A stretch of 64,000 nucleotides of DNA from Cellulophaga baltica (GCF_018861125.1 NZ_JAHKQN010000013.1:472548-536547); one strand, 5' to 3'. Positions 54,617 to 63,926 are shown, numbered from the stretch's first letter. Notes: a model not told the origin generated them from the sequence alone. Numbers and translations are program-made.

Positions 54617-55156
54617 TTAATCAACCAAAATACTCAATTCATTATCATTTGGCACATCATACTCTTCACAAGAATTCAAAATTGTATTGTATTCTTCCTC
54701 AGGAATATCTAACCAATAGACATCGCCGAATAGTTTAAAGAAATAACGTTCATCGATAAATTTTTGATAGTTATTTTGAATTTTTGAAGTATATATTTTT
54801 TCAACACTATCTGTAATTGAGTCTTTAATCTCTTCTGTTTCTATTTTTTCGTTTAAGTAATGTAAATACGTATTGTTTTCACAAAAAACAATGTGTTTGG
54901 GTTCTCCAACACCGAAATCCCAATTAATTTTACCTTCATTTACAAAAACATTGTATTTAAAGTTATGTTTTGTGCCGTAATTGTGCTTTGTGAAAATACC
55001 TATAGAGGTTGTTCTAGTATCCTTTTTTTCAATGGTAATATGTTTACTATTGGGTAGTATTACACTTTTTTTTGTTACTGTTTCTTCAACATTCTCATCA
55101 CAAGAAATAGTAATTACTACTAAAACAATTGTAATTAAGGTTTTATAAAAAGTCAT
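54617..55156 (-). CDS. putative lipoprotein, unknown
   Basis: A 179-residue protein with a hydrophobic signal segment ending in a lipobox ISC (C19). The mature part is charged and has no recognised domain; visible pieces include HITIEKKDTRTTSIGIF and DFGVGEPKHIVFCENN. The start codon shares one base with the stop of the HopJ-like gene, so the two are in one minus-strand operon with rsmI. I cannot assign a function. Confidence 0.7.
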   Translation of the reverse strand: MTFYKTLITIVLVVITISCDENVEETVTKKSVILPNSKHITIEKKDTRTTSIGIFTKHNYGTKHNFKYNVFVNEGKINWDFGVGEPKHIVFCENNTYLHYLNEKIETEEIKDSITDSVEKIYTSKIQNNYQKFIDERYFFKLFGDVYWLDIPEEEYNTILNSCEEYDVPNDNELSILVD

Positions 55157-55500
55157 TATATTTCATTTAATGCCTCTCCCTCAAAACTCAATCCATCAAA
55201 ACCAGTATTCATAAAATTTCTAATATTTTGATGTCCTTCTCCGTTTGGAGCTTTTAAAACATCATCAAAATAATACTGTCCAAAACAGGCTAAAGTTTCT
55301 TCCTTCGTTAATCCTTCTTTTTGTGCAAAAGCAAACAATTTACATGAACCAGAATTTTCACCGCTTGCATTACTCAATGCTCCGTTTTTAAAAGCTGTGG
55401 GTGTAAATGTATACTTTGCCTCAATAACCGCTATCGTTTCAGAAAATTCTATCTCTTTTGGTGCGTTTTGTAATTTATTTTTAAATTCTGTTATTGTCAT
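55156..55500 (-). CDS. HopJ-like protein
   Basis: A 114-residue protein of the HopJ type III effector family, named for a Pseudomonas effector, but the family is widespread in bacteria lacking type III secretion. Typical pieces are EFSETIAVIEAKYTFTPTAF, FKNGALSNASGENSGSCKLF and GHQNIRNFMNTGFDGL. No secretion signal or type III genes are seen, so an effector role is unlikely. It overlaps rsmI by 4 bases (ATGA) and the downstream lipoprotein gene by 1 base. Confidence 0.85.
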   Translation of the reverse strand: MTITEFKNKLQNAPKEIEFSETIAVIEAKYTFTPTAFKNGALSNASGENSGSCKLFAFAQKEGLTKEETLACFGQYYFDDVLKAPNGEGHQNIRNFMNTGFDGLSFEGEALNEI

Positions 55501-56177
55501 TTTTTTGTTGTTTTACCAGCCACTACAATTACAATTTCTCCTTTTGGTGGCTTATCTGTATAATGTTTAAGTACCTCGGTTGCGGTACCTCTTATGGTTT
55601 CTTCGTACAATTTTGTTAACTCTCTAGAGACTGATACTTGCCTATCTGCCCCAAAATATTCTACGAAATTACCTAATGATTTTATTAATTTATGTGGAGA
55701 CTCGTAAAAAATAATAGTTCTTGTTTCTTCTGCTAATAATTTTAAACGAGTTTGTCGTCCCTTTTTTACGGGCAGAAAACCTTCGAAAACAAACTTATCG
55801 TTTGGTAAACCACTATTTACTAGTGCTGGAACAAATGCCGTTGCTCCTGGTAAACAATCAACCTCTATTTTACTTTCAACACAGGCTCTTGTTAGTAAAA
55901 AACCCGGATCGGAAATTGCAGGTGTTCCTGCATCAGATATCAATGCAATAGTTTCTCCCAGCTTCAAGCGTTTTACAATTGCATCAACGGTTTTATGCTC
56001 GTTGTGCATATGGTGACTTTGCATATGGGTAGTAATTTCTAAATGACTTAAAAGTTTACCACTAGTACGAGTATCTTCTGCCAAAATTAAATCGGCTTCT
56101 TTAAGTACACGAATTGCTCTAAGTGTAATATCTTCTAAATTTCCTATTGGAGTTGGTACTATATAAAGTTTTCCCAT
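55497..56177 (-). CDS. rsmI: 16S rRNA (cytidine(1402)-2'-O)-methyltransferase
   Basis: SAM-dependent tetrapyrrole-methylase-fold enzyme that methylates the 2'-O of C1402 in 16S rRNA. Signatures are LYIVPTPIGNLEDITLRA at the start, LILAEDTRTSGKLLSHL, and IALISDAGTPAISDPG. At 226 aa it has the core domain and ends in GEIVIVVAGK. It lies 9 bases after the DoxX gene and overlaps the HopJ-like gene. Confidence 0.95.
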   Translation of the reverse strand: MGKLYIVPTPIGNLEDITLRAIRVLKEADLILAEDTRTSGKLLSHLEITTHMQSHHMHNEHKTVDAIVKRLKLGETIALISDAGTPAISDPGFLLTRACVESKIEVDCLPGATAFVPALVNSGLPNDKFVFEGFLPVKKGRQTRLKLLAEETRTIIFYESPHKLIKSLGNFVEYFGADRQVSVSRELTKLYEETIRGTATEVLKHYTDKPPKGEIVIVVAGKTTKK

Positions 56178-56186
56178 TGGGTAAAG

Positions 56187-56543
56187 TTACGGCCTAAGCT
56201 TTTTACCTGCAAAATAAGAAATAATTAAAGCTACAAAAGCGACTAATGAAAATAAATAGCCACCATCTTCAATCATAAGGTGTGCAATAAATGCTAAAAC
56301 AATATCAAAGAAAAAACCTGCATAAGCCCACTCTTTAAGTGTTTTTGAAAAGTTTAATAAAATAGCAATAAGTCCTAAAGTTTTTGCAACAGCTAATGGA
56401 TATACTAAATAAGATGGATACCCTAAACCTATAAATGTGGCTTTAATAGACTCGGTATTAATAAAATACATTTGAATAGAGAAAATCATTATTGCAGTTA
56501 ACAATCCCGTTCCTACCCAATAAAGAATTTTAATAGATTTCAT
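56187..56543 (-). CDS. DoxX family membrane protein
   Basis: Small inner-membrane protein of 118 aa with four hydrophobic helices, resembling DoxX/DoxX-like proteins (YPSYLVYPLAVAKTLGLIAIL; EWAYAGFFFDIVLAFIAHLM). Members have been linked to thiol and redox balance, but function here is unknown. A perfect 15-bp hairpin ends 7 bases upstream of its start codon, between it and the preceding gene. Confidence 0.82.
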   Translation of the reverse strand: MKSIKILYWVGTGLLTAIMIFSIQMYFINTESIKATFIGLGYPSYLVYPLAVAKTLGLIAILLNFSKTLKEWAYAGFFFDIVLAFIAHLMIEDGGYLFSLVAFVALIISYFAGKKLRP

Positions 56544-56549
56544 AAATAT

Positions 56550-56586
56550 AAGGCTGACTAAATAGTTTATGTATTTAGTCAGCCTT
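56550..56586 (-). terminator. 15-bp perfect hairpin immediately before the DoxX start
   Basis: AAGGCTGACTAAATA (56550-56564) pairs fully with 56572-56586 around a 7-base loop. It follows the stop of the 56615 gene by 28 bases on the minus strand and stops 6 bases short of the DoxX ATG. The U-run expected of a good terminator is missing, so it may be a partial terminator or a translation control hairpin. Confidence 0.5.
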
Positions 56587-56614
56587 TATCTCTTTAGCTT
56601 ACAAATTTTATAAT

Positions 56615-57307
56615 TTAAGAAAATTTGCGCCCAATAACTTCTAAGAAACGAATTTCATATTCTTCTTTCCCTTCCCAGTTATTATAGTCTGGTTTTACCA
56701 TATTACTAATAAATGCAACAGATCGTTCTTCTGTTTCAATAGTATTTAATTGTGATAAAACACGATTATAATCGTTCATGTCTTCATTAAACAAATGCTT
56801 TACAAAAGCTAACTTGTCATTTAACCCCACTTTTAATTCACCTTTGAAAAAAGTAGTATTCGATGATTTTTTAGCTTGTTCAATTGTAGTTTCTTTTGCC
56901 TCTTCAACAGGCATAAATAACTCTTTATCATTTTTCATCAATTCAGGTTTTGACATAAAGTCTGCAAAAACATCTTCTGCATCAACCGTATTTGGCATTT
57001 CAGATATAAAACCTTTTATTGTATCCATTCCTGGAATAACAATATCTTCGTCATGCGGATTATTTTCTGGCACTGATTTATTTTCATGCATTACTGCATT
57101 TGCTAATTGCTCAAATTTAGCTGCAATCGCGTTTTTAGAAACGTCAATTTCTATATCGTTTAACTCTTCATCAATAAACTTAAGCACTGCTATTTTTTCA
57201 TACAACTCTTTAGTAGCCTCATACATTTGAGTTATTTCATTTATATCCTCAGAGGTAATGATTTCTGTAGCAAGCTTAACTAGTTTCTTTTTCAGTTGTT
57301 TTTTCAT
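56615..57307 (-). CDS. conserved hypothetical protein (about 230 aa)
   Basis: Unrecognised cytosolic protein. The start at ATG 57307 (protein beginning MKKQLKKKLVKLATEI) is preferred over an in-frame ATG 34 codons upstream whose extension looks non-coding. Residues 1-70 form charged helices that could be a coiled coil; the middle (about 75-125) is acidic and probably disordered, and the C-terminal 70 residues (KVGLNDKLAFVKHLFNEDMN) form a compact helical region. It looks like proteins common in flavobacteria upstream of housekeeping genes; no function is known to me. Divergent from tdk. Confidence 0.7.
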   Translation of the reverse strand: MKKQLKKKLVKLATEIITSEDINEITQMYEATKELYEKIAVLKFIDEELNDIEIDVSKNAIAAKFEQLANAVMHENKSVPENNPHDEDIVIPGMDTIKGFISEMPNTVDAEDVFADFMSKPELMKNDKELFMPVEEAKETTIEQAKKSSNTTFFKGELKVGLNDKLAFVKHLFNEDMNDYNRVLSQLNTIETEERSVAFISNMVKPDYNNWEGKEEYEIRFLEVIGRKFS

Positions 57308-57499
57308 CTTTAGCTTTTTTTTATTTACAAAGGTTTGATTAAAATAACCATTAATTTTTAAATTAAAAATATAATCTCCTTTTTGTTTCGAGAAAAAAAT
57401 TTCATCCATCTATAACAAAAAGATGGTGATAGTTTAGTAATTTTACCCTTACGTTTTCAATAAAACGCAAAACCATTTACATTCGTCTAAAATTACAAA

Positions 57500-58147
57500 A
57501 TGTTTCTCGAAAATACAGTTAACCCTAAAGAACAATTTGGCTGGATTGAAGTTATCTGCGGTTCAATGTTTTCTGGTAAAACAGAGGAACTAATCAGAAG
57601 ACTGAAAAGAGCACAGTTCGCAAAACAAAAAGTAGAAATATTTAAACCTCAGGTAGATAAGCGTTACCATGATAAAATGGTAGTCTCTCATGATTCTAAT
57701 GAAATAAGTTCTACACCTGTACCTACTGCCGCTGCAATTAGAGTGTTAGCAGAAAAGTGTGATGTTGTTGGCATTGATGAAGCTCAATTTTTTGATGATG
57801 AAATAGTTGCTGTTTGTAATGAACTTGCAAACAAAGGTATTCGTGTTTTAGTGGCTGGTTTAGATATGGATTTTAAAGGAAACCCTTTTGGCCCAATGCC
57901 AGCTCTTATGGCTACCGCAGAGTATGTAACTAAAGTTCACGCAATTTGTACACGATCGGGTAATTTGGCCAATTATAGTTTTAGAAAAGCTACAAGTGAT
58001 GACTTAGTGCTTTTGGGTGAAACAGATGCTTATGAACCTTTAAGCAGAGGTGCTTATTACAAAGCTATGTTACGAGAAAAAGTAAAAGAAATGAATGTAA
58101 ATGCTGAAGAAGTAAAAAAAATTAATAAAGGTAATAACAATGCCTAA
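57500..58147 (+). CDS. tdk: thymidine kinase
   Basis: Phosphorylates thymidine with ATP in the salvage pathway, 215 aa. The P-loop is [14 protein letters not shown] (G21-K27-T28), and the Walker B-like segment is [14 protein letters not shown]. The thymidine lasso region is [12 protein letters not shown]. Of the usual four zinc Cys, only CTRSGN is clear, as is common in Bacteroidota Tdk. It overlaps alr by 8 bases, so translation is likely coupled. Confidence 0.94.
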   Translation: MFLENTVNPKEQFGWIEVICGSMFSGKTEELIRRLKRAQFAKQKVEIFKPQVDKRYHDKMVVSHDSNEISSTPVPTAAAIRVLAEKCDVVGIDEAQFFDDEIVAVCNELANKGIRVLVAGLDMDFKGNPFGPMPALMATAEYVTKVHAICTRSGNLANYSFRKATSDDLVLLGETDAYEPLSRGAYYKAMLREKVKEMNVNAEEVKKINKGNNNA

Positions 58148-59249
58148 GGCGCAAGAAACTGTTCTAGAGATTAACTTAAAAAACATAGAACAAAATTACA
58201 ATTATCTAAAGAGCAAAATAAAACCAGACACTGGTTTTATGGGGGTTGTAAAAGCGTATGCATACGGTAGTGAATCTTTAAAAATCGCTGAAAAACTTAT
58301 TGCTTTAGGTGCTAATTATTTAGCTATTGCTTACACTAATGAAGCTTTGGTTTTAAGAGATTCAGGTATTAAGATTCCTATTTTAGTTTTGCATGCTCAA
58401 GAAGTAAGTTTTGATAAAATTATTGAAAAATGCTTAGAACCTAATTTATATTCTGAAAAAGTTTTAAAAAGCTTTATTGTTAAAGCTGAAGAATTAGGAC
58501 AGAAAAATTATCCAATACATTTAAAATTTAATACAGGTTTAAATAGGTTAGGATTTAATGAAAGTGAAATTCCTAAAATTATCAATATTCTTTCAAAAAC
58601 TGATGCTGTAAAGGTTACCTCAATATTTTCTCACTTAGCTGCATCCGAAGATTTAAGTGAAAAGGAATTTACTGAAAATCAGATTTCAAAGTTTAAAAAT
58701 ATCGCAACACAAATTGATGCTAAATTAGATTATAAACCTTTTAAGCATTTAGCAAATACTTCTGGAATTTTAAATTACCCTAATGCACATTTTGATATGG
58801 TACGAAGTGGTATTGGAATTCATGGTTTTGGTAATAGTTTGGCTGAAGACCCCAATTTTAAACCCATTGCGACCTTAAAAACTAATATATCTCAAATTCA
58901 TTATTTAGAAGCTAATGAAAGCGTTGGTTACAACATGGCATTTACTTCAAATAAAAAAATGAAAACAGCAACATTACCTATTGGTCACGCTGATGGAATT
59001 GGTAGAATATACGGTAATGGAAAAGGCATAGTTTCTGTACGTGGAAAATTGGCTCCAATTGTAGGAAATATATGTATGGATATGATTATGATTGATATTT
59101 CTGAAATAGATTGTAATGAGGGTGATGAAGTAATAATATTTGGCGAAAAACCTACAGCTACACAATTTGCAGAGGGTGCAGGTACAATTTCATATGAATT
59201 AATTACTGGAATTTCTCAACGTGTCAAGAGAATAATTGTTGATTCTTAA
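58140..59249 (+). CDS. alr: alanine racemase
   Basis: PLP enzyme making D-alanine for peptidoglycan, 369 aa. The PLP lysine is K38 in GVVKAYAYG; the catalytic Tyr is in [12 protein letters not shown]; the domain order of N-terminal TIM barrel then C-terminal beta domain ([20 protein letters not shown]) is intact. It starts inside the end of tdk (ATGCCTAA overlap). Confidence 0.96.
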   Translation: MPKAQETVLEINLKNIEQNYNYLKSKIKPDTGFMGVVKAYAYGSESLKIAEKLIALGANYLAIAYTNEALVLRDSGIKIPILVLHAQEVSFDKIIEKCLEPNLYSEKVLKSFIVKAEELGQKNYPIHLKFNTGLNRLGFNESEIPKIINILSKTDAVKVTSIFSHLAASEDLSEKEFTENQISKFKNIATQIDAKLDYKPFKHLANTSGILNYPNAHFDMVRSGIGIHGFGNSLAEDPNFKPIATLKTNISQIHYLEANESVGYNMAFTSNKKMKTATLPIGHADGIGRIYGNGKGIVSVRGKLAPIVGNICMDMIMIDISEIDCNEGDEVIIFGEKPTATQFAEGAGTISYELITGISQRVKRIIVDS

Positions 59250-59315
59250 ATATTCGTTAAATTTTTTTATTAAATTGCGTTCATAAACATTTAACTAAAA
59301 TTAAACACTAAAATC

Positions 59316-59717
59316 ATGTTGAAAGAATTTAAAGAATTTATCATGACAGGTAATGTCATAGATTTAGCAGTTGCAGTATTATTAGCAGGTGCTATGGGCT
59401 TAGTAGTAAGCGGATTTGTAGGTGATATTATGATGCCAATCGTAGGTCACTTTTCAGGCGGTTTAGACTTTGCTGAAATGAAGGTTGTATTAGATGAAGC
59501 TGTTATCGCTGCCGATGGTGCTGTAACTAAGCCTGAAAATGCAATTATGTACGGGAAATGGATCAATGCAATAATCAATCTTATAATTGTAGGTTTTGTA
59601 TTATTTATCATTGTTAAAGCATACAATAAAACTAAAACTCCTCCGGCACCAGCGGCACCAGCAGGTCCTTCTGAAAAAGATCTTTTAGGAGAAATTAGAG
59701 ATTTATTGAAAAAATAA
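59316..59717 (+). CDS. mscL: large-conductance mechanosensitive channel
   Basis: Opens under membrane tension to release solutes in hypo-osmotic shock. The protein has 133 aa with the start FKEFIMTGNVIDLAVAVLLA (MscL signature) and two membrane helices (about 16-38 and 72-95). A short Ala/Pro linker (PPAPAAPAGPSEKD) precedes the C-terminal helix (LLGEIRDLLKK). The inter-helix loop is somewhat longer than in E. coli. A strong terminator follows. Confidence 0.96.
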   Translation: MLKEFKEFIMTGNVIDLAVAVLLAGAMGLVVSGFVGDIMMPIVGHFSGGLDFAEMKVVLDEAVIAADGAVTKPENAIMYGKWINAIINLIIVGFVLFIIVKAYNKTKTPPAPAAPAGPSEKDLLGEIRDLLKK

Positions 59718-59766
59718 ATTTATCCGAAAAAGGATAAAACCGCTGCACTGCAGTATTAATTTTAAG

Positions 59767-59805
59767 CCGTCAATTACATACGCTAATGTAATTGACGGTT
59801 TTTTT
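59767..59805 (+). terminator. intrinsic terminator after mscL
   Basis: A 12-bp perfect stem CCGTCAATTACA / TGTAATTGACGG with an 8-base loop, followed by a T-run (59799-59805). It separates mscL from the convergent receiver-domain gene. Confidence 0.9.
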
Positions 59806-59816
59806 ATATAAAATGA

Positions 59817-60194
59817 CTATTTGAATATAGAGTCTGAATTTATTTTAGACAATGGTTTATCAAAATAACCATGTACCAAAGGGTGTTCTTTTGCCAGTAA
59901 TCTATCTTTATACCTTGTAAAAGCTGAGAGAATATAAATTCGAAGTGTAGATTTTTCTTTTCCTGACTTTTTCATTTCTTCTAAAAATTCCCATCCACCC
60001 ATTTCAGGCATAACAAGATCAAGTAAAAGTACATCTGGTAAATCATTATTCGTAAAAGATTCTTCTTTTATTTGTGCCAATACAATTGTGGCACTTTCAA
60101 ATATATGTATCGTACTATTAGTTGATGATTGCTGAACTGCATATTGTGTTGCAAAACGTGAAACCAAATCATCATCGATAATCCAAATTTTCAT
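59817..60194 (-). CDS. single-domain response regulator receiver protein
   Basis: A 125-residue CheY-like receiver without an output domain. The acidic pocket D7-D8-D9 (IIDDDLVS), phosphoacceptor D59 (LLLDLVMPEMGG), the Ser/Thr switch (YILSAF) and the Lys region (YFDKPLS) are in place. Without an output domain it probably acts by protein binding or phosphorelay. No histidine kinase gene is adjacent, so the partner is unknown. Confidence 0.92.
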   Translation of the reverse strand: MKIWIIDDDLVSRFATQYAVQQSSTNSTIHIFESATIVLAQIKEESFTNNDLPDVLLLDLVMPEMGGWEFLEEMKKSGKEKSTLRIYILSAFTRYKDRLLAKEHPLVHGYFDKPLSKINSDSIFK

Positions 60195-60330
60195 AAAATT
60201 ATTTAGAACTGGGGTTGGTACGCTAAATTTATGGTTTTTATATCAGCTTATTCTATTAATATATAAAACATTCACATATTGTTGTAAATGTAACTTTTTG
60301 TTATAAATTGTTTATCTCGATTAAATTTCT

Positions 60331-60361
60331 TTGTTCTATAAAAGGTATTCAACTACATTTG
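60331..60361 (+). promoter_or_regulatory. promoter of asd
   Basis: TTG 60331-60333, 20 bases, TACATTTG 60354-60361: full Bacteroidota consensus. Predicted leader of about 15 nt to the ATG at 60381. Confidence 0.75.
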
Positions 60362-60380
60362 CTGTTCTAAATTAATTAAA

Positions 60381-61370
60381 ATGAAAGTAGCAGTTGTAGG
60401 AGCAACAGGAATGGTAGGAGAAGTAATGCTAAAAGTATTAGCAGAACGTAATTTTCCAATAACAGAGTTATTATTAGTAGCATCTGAACGCTCAGTAGGT
60501 AAAAAAATGACTTACAAAGGTGAAGAGTATTCTATTATTGGCTTAGCCGATGCTGTCGCTGCTAAACCAGAAATAGCAATATTTTCTGCAGGTGGGGATA
60601 CTTCAACAGAATGGGCACCTAAATTTGCAGCAGTTGGTACTACTGTGATTGATAATTCATCTGCATGGCGAATGGATCCTACTAAAAAACTAGTAGTCCC
60701 TGAAATTAATGCTTCTCAGTTAACAAAAGATGATAAAATTATTGCAAACCCTAATTGTTCAACAATACAATTGGTAATGGTTTTAGATCCTTTACATACT
60801 AAATATAAAATGAAACGTGTGGTTATTTCAACATACCAGTCTGTTTCTGGTACTGGTGTAAAAGCTGTACAACAATTAGAAAACGAAATTGCTGGTGTTA
60901 AAGGCGAAATGGCATATCCTTACCCTATTGGTAGAAATGCATTGCCACACTGTGATGTATTCTTAGAAAATGGTTACACAAAGGAAGAAATGAAATTAGC
61001 TCGTGAACCTCAAAAAATATTTGACGACAAAACTTTTTCTGTTACTGCCACTGCAGTTCGTATACCAACTGCTGGTGGACATTCAGAATCGGTAAATATT
61101 GAGTTTGAAAACGATTTTGATTTAACTGAGGTTCGTAAAATGTTAAGCGAAACTCCAGGTGTTGTTTTGCAAGATAACCCAGAAACAAATACTTACCCAA
61201 TGCCAATTTATGCGCATGATAAAGATGAAGTATTTGTTGGAAGAATTAGAAGAGATGAAACACAAAGAAATACATTAAACTTATGGATTGTTGCTGATAA
61301 CCTTCGAAAAGGAGCTGCAACTAATGCTGTACAAATAGGTGAATATTTAGTAGCTAATGATTTAGTATAG
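60381..61370 (+). CDS. asd: aspartate-semialdehyde dehydrogenase
   Basis: Converts aspartyl phosphate to aspartate semialdehyde with NADPH, in lysine/DAP, threonine and methionine synthesis. The nucleotide loop is VVGATGMVGEVML, the active-site Cys is in IIANPNCSTIQLVMVL (near 130), and the catalytic His is in TAGGHSESVNIEF. At 329 aa it is full length. It has its own promoter and terminator, so it is a monocistronic gene. Confidence 0.97.
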   Translation: MKVAVVGATGMVGEVMLKVLAERNFPITELLLVASERSVGKKMTYKGEEYSIIGLADAVAAKPEIAIFSAGGDTSTEWAPKFAAVGTTVIDNSSAWRMDPTKKLVVPEINASQLTKDDKIIANPNCSTIQLVMVLDPLHTKYKMKRVVISTYQSVSGTGVKAVQQLENEIAGVKGEMAYPYPIGRNALPHCDVFLENGYTKEEMKLAREPQKIFDDKTFSVTATAVRIPTAGGHSESVNIEFENDFDLTEVRKMLSETPGVVLQDNPETNTYPMPIYAHDKDEVFVGRIRRDETQRNTLNLWIVADNLRKGAATNAVQIGEYLVANDLV

Positions 61371-61393
61371 TAAGCATAGAGCAAAAAACTTTA

Positions 61394-61432
61394 AAACCAG
61401 CTTCAAGAAATTTTCTTAAAGCTGGTTTCTTA
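61394..61432 (+). terminator. terminator after asd
   Basis: AAACCAGCTT (61394-61403) pairs with AAGCTGGTTT (61419-61428), and an inner AAGAA/TTCTT pair extends the stem after one mismatch. The following sequence is T-rich. Confidence 0.8.
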
Positions 61433-61519
61433 TTTATTAATAACTTTCCATTTAGCAATATTTTAATAAGTTCCTATTTTTCAATTATGTAATTTTAACA
61501 TGACTAATTATACTTATTC

Positions 61520-63676
61520 ATGAAAAAACTACTGTTAATTACGATTGCTACGTCAGCATTAATGAGCTGTGAAACAACTCCTAAAAAAGAAAAAATAACT
61601 GTGAATTACCCTACTACTGCAAAAATTGATACTGTCGATACGTATTTTGATACTGAAATTAAAGACCCTTATAGGTGGCTTGAAGATGACAAAAGCTCTG
61701 AAACTGAAACATGGGTAAAATCTCAAAACCAGACAACTTTTGGCTACCTAGATAAAATTCCCTTTCGAAATGATTTAAAACAACGCTTAGAAAAACTATG
61801 GAATTATGAAAAAATAGGCTCACCATTTAAAGAAGGTGAGTATACGTATTTTAGTAAAAATGATGGTTTACAAAACCAAAGTGTTATATATAGAAAAAAA
61901 GGTGAGAGTGAGGCTGAAATATTCTTAGATCCTAATACATTTTCTGAAGATGGAACAACCTCATTGGCAGGTTTAAGCTTTTCTAAAAATGGTAACATAG
62001 CGGCCTATTCTATTTCTGAAGGCGGTAGTGATTGGAGAAAAGTAATTGTAATTGATGCTGTAAAAAATGAAGTAATAGAAGATACGCTAGTTGATATAAA
62101 ATTTAGTGGTATTTCTTGGAAAGGAAATGAAGGATTTTTCTATTCAAGTTATGATAAACCAAAAGGTAGTGAGCTATCAGCCAAAACAGATCAACATAAA
62201 TTGTACTACCACAAGTTAGGCACCTCTCAAAAAAATGACAAATTAATATACGGCGGGACTCCAAGCGAAAAACACCGATATATTAGTGGCTCAGTTACTG
62301 AAGATGATAAATACTTATTTATTTACCCAAGAATTTCAACATCAGGAAGTAAACTTTTAATGAAAGATTTAATTAAACCTGATGCTAAAATTATTACAAT
62401 TCTAGATCATGCTGATACTGATAGTTATGTAATTGAAAATGTTGGCTCTAAACTATACATTCAAACCAATATGGATGCGCCTAACAAAAAAGTAGTAACA
62501 GTTGACGCATCTAATCCAAAGCCTGAAAATTGGGTGGATTTTATTCCTGAAACAGAAAATGTATTGTCGCCAAATACAGGCGGTGGTTATTTTTTTGCTG
62601 AATATATGGTAGATGCAATTTCAAAAGTATTGCAATATGACTATGATGGTAAATTAGTTAGAGAAGTAAAACTTCCTGGTTTAGGAACTATAAGCGGTTT
62701 TGGTGGTAAAAAAGAAGACAAAGAATTCTACTTTTCTTTTACAAATTACAACACACCAGGCTCTTCTTATAAGTACAATGTAGCAACTGGAGAATACGAA
62801 CAATACTGGAAACCAAATATTGATTTTAGTCCTAATAATTACGAATCTAAACAAGTATTTTACACTTCAAAAGACGGTACAAAAGTACCTATGATGATTA
62901 CCTATAAAAAAGGGCTTGAACTTAACGGTAAAAACCCTACAATACTTTATGGTTACGGAGGTTTTAATGTGAGTTTAACACCTTCATTTAGTATTGTTAA
63001 TGCTGTTTGGATGGAGCAAGGTGGTGTTTATGCAGTTCCAAATTTACGTGGTGGTGGTGAATACGGTAAAAAGTGGCATAACGCAGGTATTAAAACACAA
63101 AAACAAAATGTATTTGATGATTTTATTGCTGCGGCAGAATACTTAATTAAAGAAAATTATACCTCATCAAAATACTTAGCCATAAAAGGTGGTTCTAATG
63201 GTGGACTTTTAGTTGGCGCAACAATGACGCAAAGGCCAGATTTAATGCAAGTGGCTTTGCCTGCAGTTGGTGTTTTAGATATGTTACGTTACCATACATT
63301 TACTGCTGGCGCAGGTTGGGCTTATGATTATGGTACAGCAGAAGATAGTAAAGAAATGTTTGAATATTTAAAAGCATATTCACCTGTACATAATGTAAAA
63401 AGCGGAGTAGAATACCCCGCAACACTAGTAAATACAGGTGATCATGATGATCGTGTGGTACCTGCACATAGTTTTAAGTTTGCAGCATCATTACAAGAAA
63501 AACAAACTGGCAACAACCCTACTTTAATTAGAATAGATGTAAATGCGGGACACGGTGCTGGTAAATCAACTGAGGCTATTATAAATGAACAAGTAGATTT
63601 ACAAGCTTTTACTTTATACAATATGGGCTTTGAAGAATTACCAAATCAATCAGTATTAAAAGAGTTTAAATTATAA
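61520..63676 (+). CDS. prolyl oligopeptidase family serine peptidase (lipoprotein)
   Basis: Exported S9A-type peptidase of 718 aa that cuts short peptides after proline. The signal peptide has lipobox LMSC (C17), so it is probably anchored in the periplasm or on the outer membrane. The N-terminal region starts with the family signature DPYRWLEDDKSSETETWVK, a seven-blade propeller spans about 75-430, and the hydrolase domain holds IKGGSNGGLLVG (nucleophile Ser), then TGDHDDRVVPAHSFKF (Asp) and VNAGHGAGKST (His). Complete catalytic triad, full length. A terminator follows at 63729. Confidence 0.95.
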   Translation: MKKLLLITIATSALMSCETTPKKEKITVNYPTTAKIDTVDTYFDTEIKDPYRWLEDDKSSETETWVKSQNQTTFGYLDKIPFRNDLKQRLEKLWNYEKIGSPFKEGEYTYFSKNDGLQNQSVIYRKKGESEAEIFLDPNTFSEDGTTSLAGLSFSKNGNIAAYSISEGGSDWRKVIVIDAVKNEVIEDTLVDIKFSGISWKGNEGFFYSSYDKPKGSELSAKTDQHKLYYHKLGTSQKNDKLIYGGTPSEKHRYISGSVTEDDKYLFIYPRISTSGSKLLMKDLIKPDAKIITILDHADTDSYVIENVGSKLYIQTNMDAPNKKVVTVDASNPKPENWVDFIPETENVLSPNTGGGYFFAEYMVDAISKVLQYDYDGKLVREVKLPGLGTISGFGGKKEDKEFYFSFTNYNTPGSSYKYNVATGEYEQYWKPNIDFSPNNYESKQVFYTSKDGTKVPMMITYKKGLELNGKNPTILYGYGGFNVSLTPSFSIVNAVWMEQGGVYAVPNLRGGGEYGKKWHNAGIKTQKQNVFDDFIAAAEYLIKENYTSSKYLAIKGGSNGGLLVGATMTQRPDLMQVALPAVGVLDMLRYHTFTAGAGWAYDYGTAEDSKEMFEYLKAYSPVHNVKSGVEYPATLVNTGDHDDRVVPAHSFKFAASLQEKQTGNNPTLIRIDVNAGHGAGKSTEAIINEQVDLQAFTLYNMGFEELPNQSVLKEFKL

Positions 63677-63728
63677 CAAAAATTGATATATTTAGCTATT
63701 ATATTTTTTTTTTATAAAATTTTAGTCT

Positions 63729-63760
63729 AAAAAAAACCACCCATAAAAGGTGGTCTTTTT
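63729..63760. terminator. bidirectional terminator between the peptidase and a minus-strand small gene
   Basis: ACCACC (63736-63741) pairs with GGTGGT (63749-63754), loop of 7, with A-run before and T-run after, so it can serve both the plus-strand peptidase and the minus-strand 22-codon ORF. Another copy of the AACCACC arm appears at the very end of the window (about 63985-63995), cut by the edge. Confidence 0.75.
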
Positions 63761-63788
63761 CTAAATAAACACTCTTGTTTTAAGAGGA

Positions 63789-63857
63789 TTACTTTTGAGG
63801 ACAGTAGATGTTGATATCAAACTTGTCTACGTCTGCGTTTCTTGCGATACTTTCCAT
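63789..63857 (-). CDS. possible 22-residue peptide gene
   Basis: Minus-strand ORF ATG 63857 to TAA 63789-63791, sequence beginning MESIARNADVDKF and ending NIYCPQK, with one Cys. It lies in a complete transcription unit: full-consensus promoter upstream, leader of about 34 nt, terminator 29 bases downstream. It may instead be a non-coding RNA with an accidental ORF. This and its terminator fill most of the 324 bases from 63677 to the window end. Confidence 0.45.
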   Translation of the reverse strand: MESIARNADVDKFDINIYCPQK

Positions 63858-63895
63858 AACTAAGATAATTTTAAGGTTAATATTAATTTCTTACT

Positions 63896-63926
63896 CAAAG
63901 ATACAACCTAACTTATTTATTTTCAA
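63896..63926 (-). promoter_or_regulatory. promoter of the 22-codon ORF
   Basis: On the minus strand TTG (63924-63926), 20 bases, TATCTTTG (63896-63903), an exact match to TTG / TANNTTTG. Together with the terminator it defines a transcript of about 150-160 nt. Confidence 0.65.

Noticed and set aside
55156..55500. Type III secretion effector
   Set aside because: The HopJ family name is historical; no secretion system genes or signals are present and the gene sits in an rsmI operon.
63790..63805. TACTTTTGAGGAC resembling the array 1 copy 3 promoter (TACTTTTGGAGGAC)
   Set aside because: It lies inside the minus-strand 22-codon ORF end, has no TTG at the right distance, and is not followed by the CCATAGC body.
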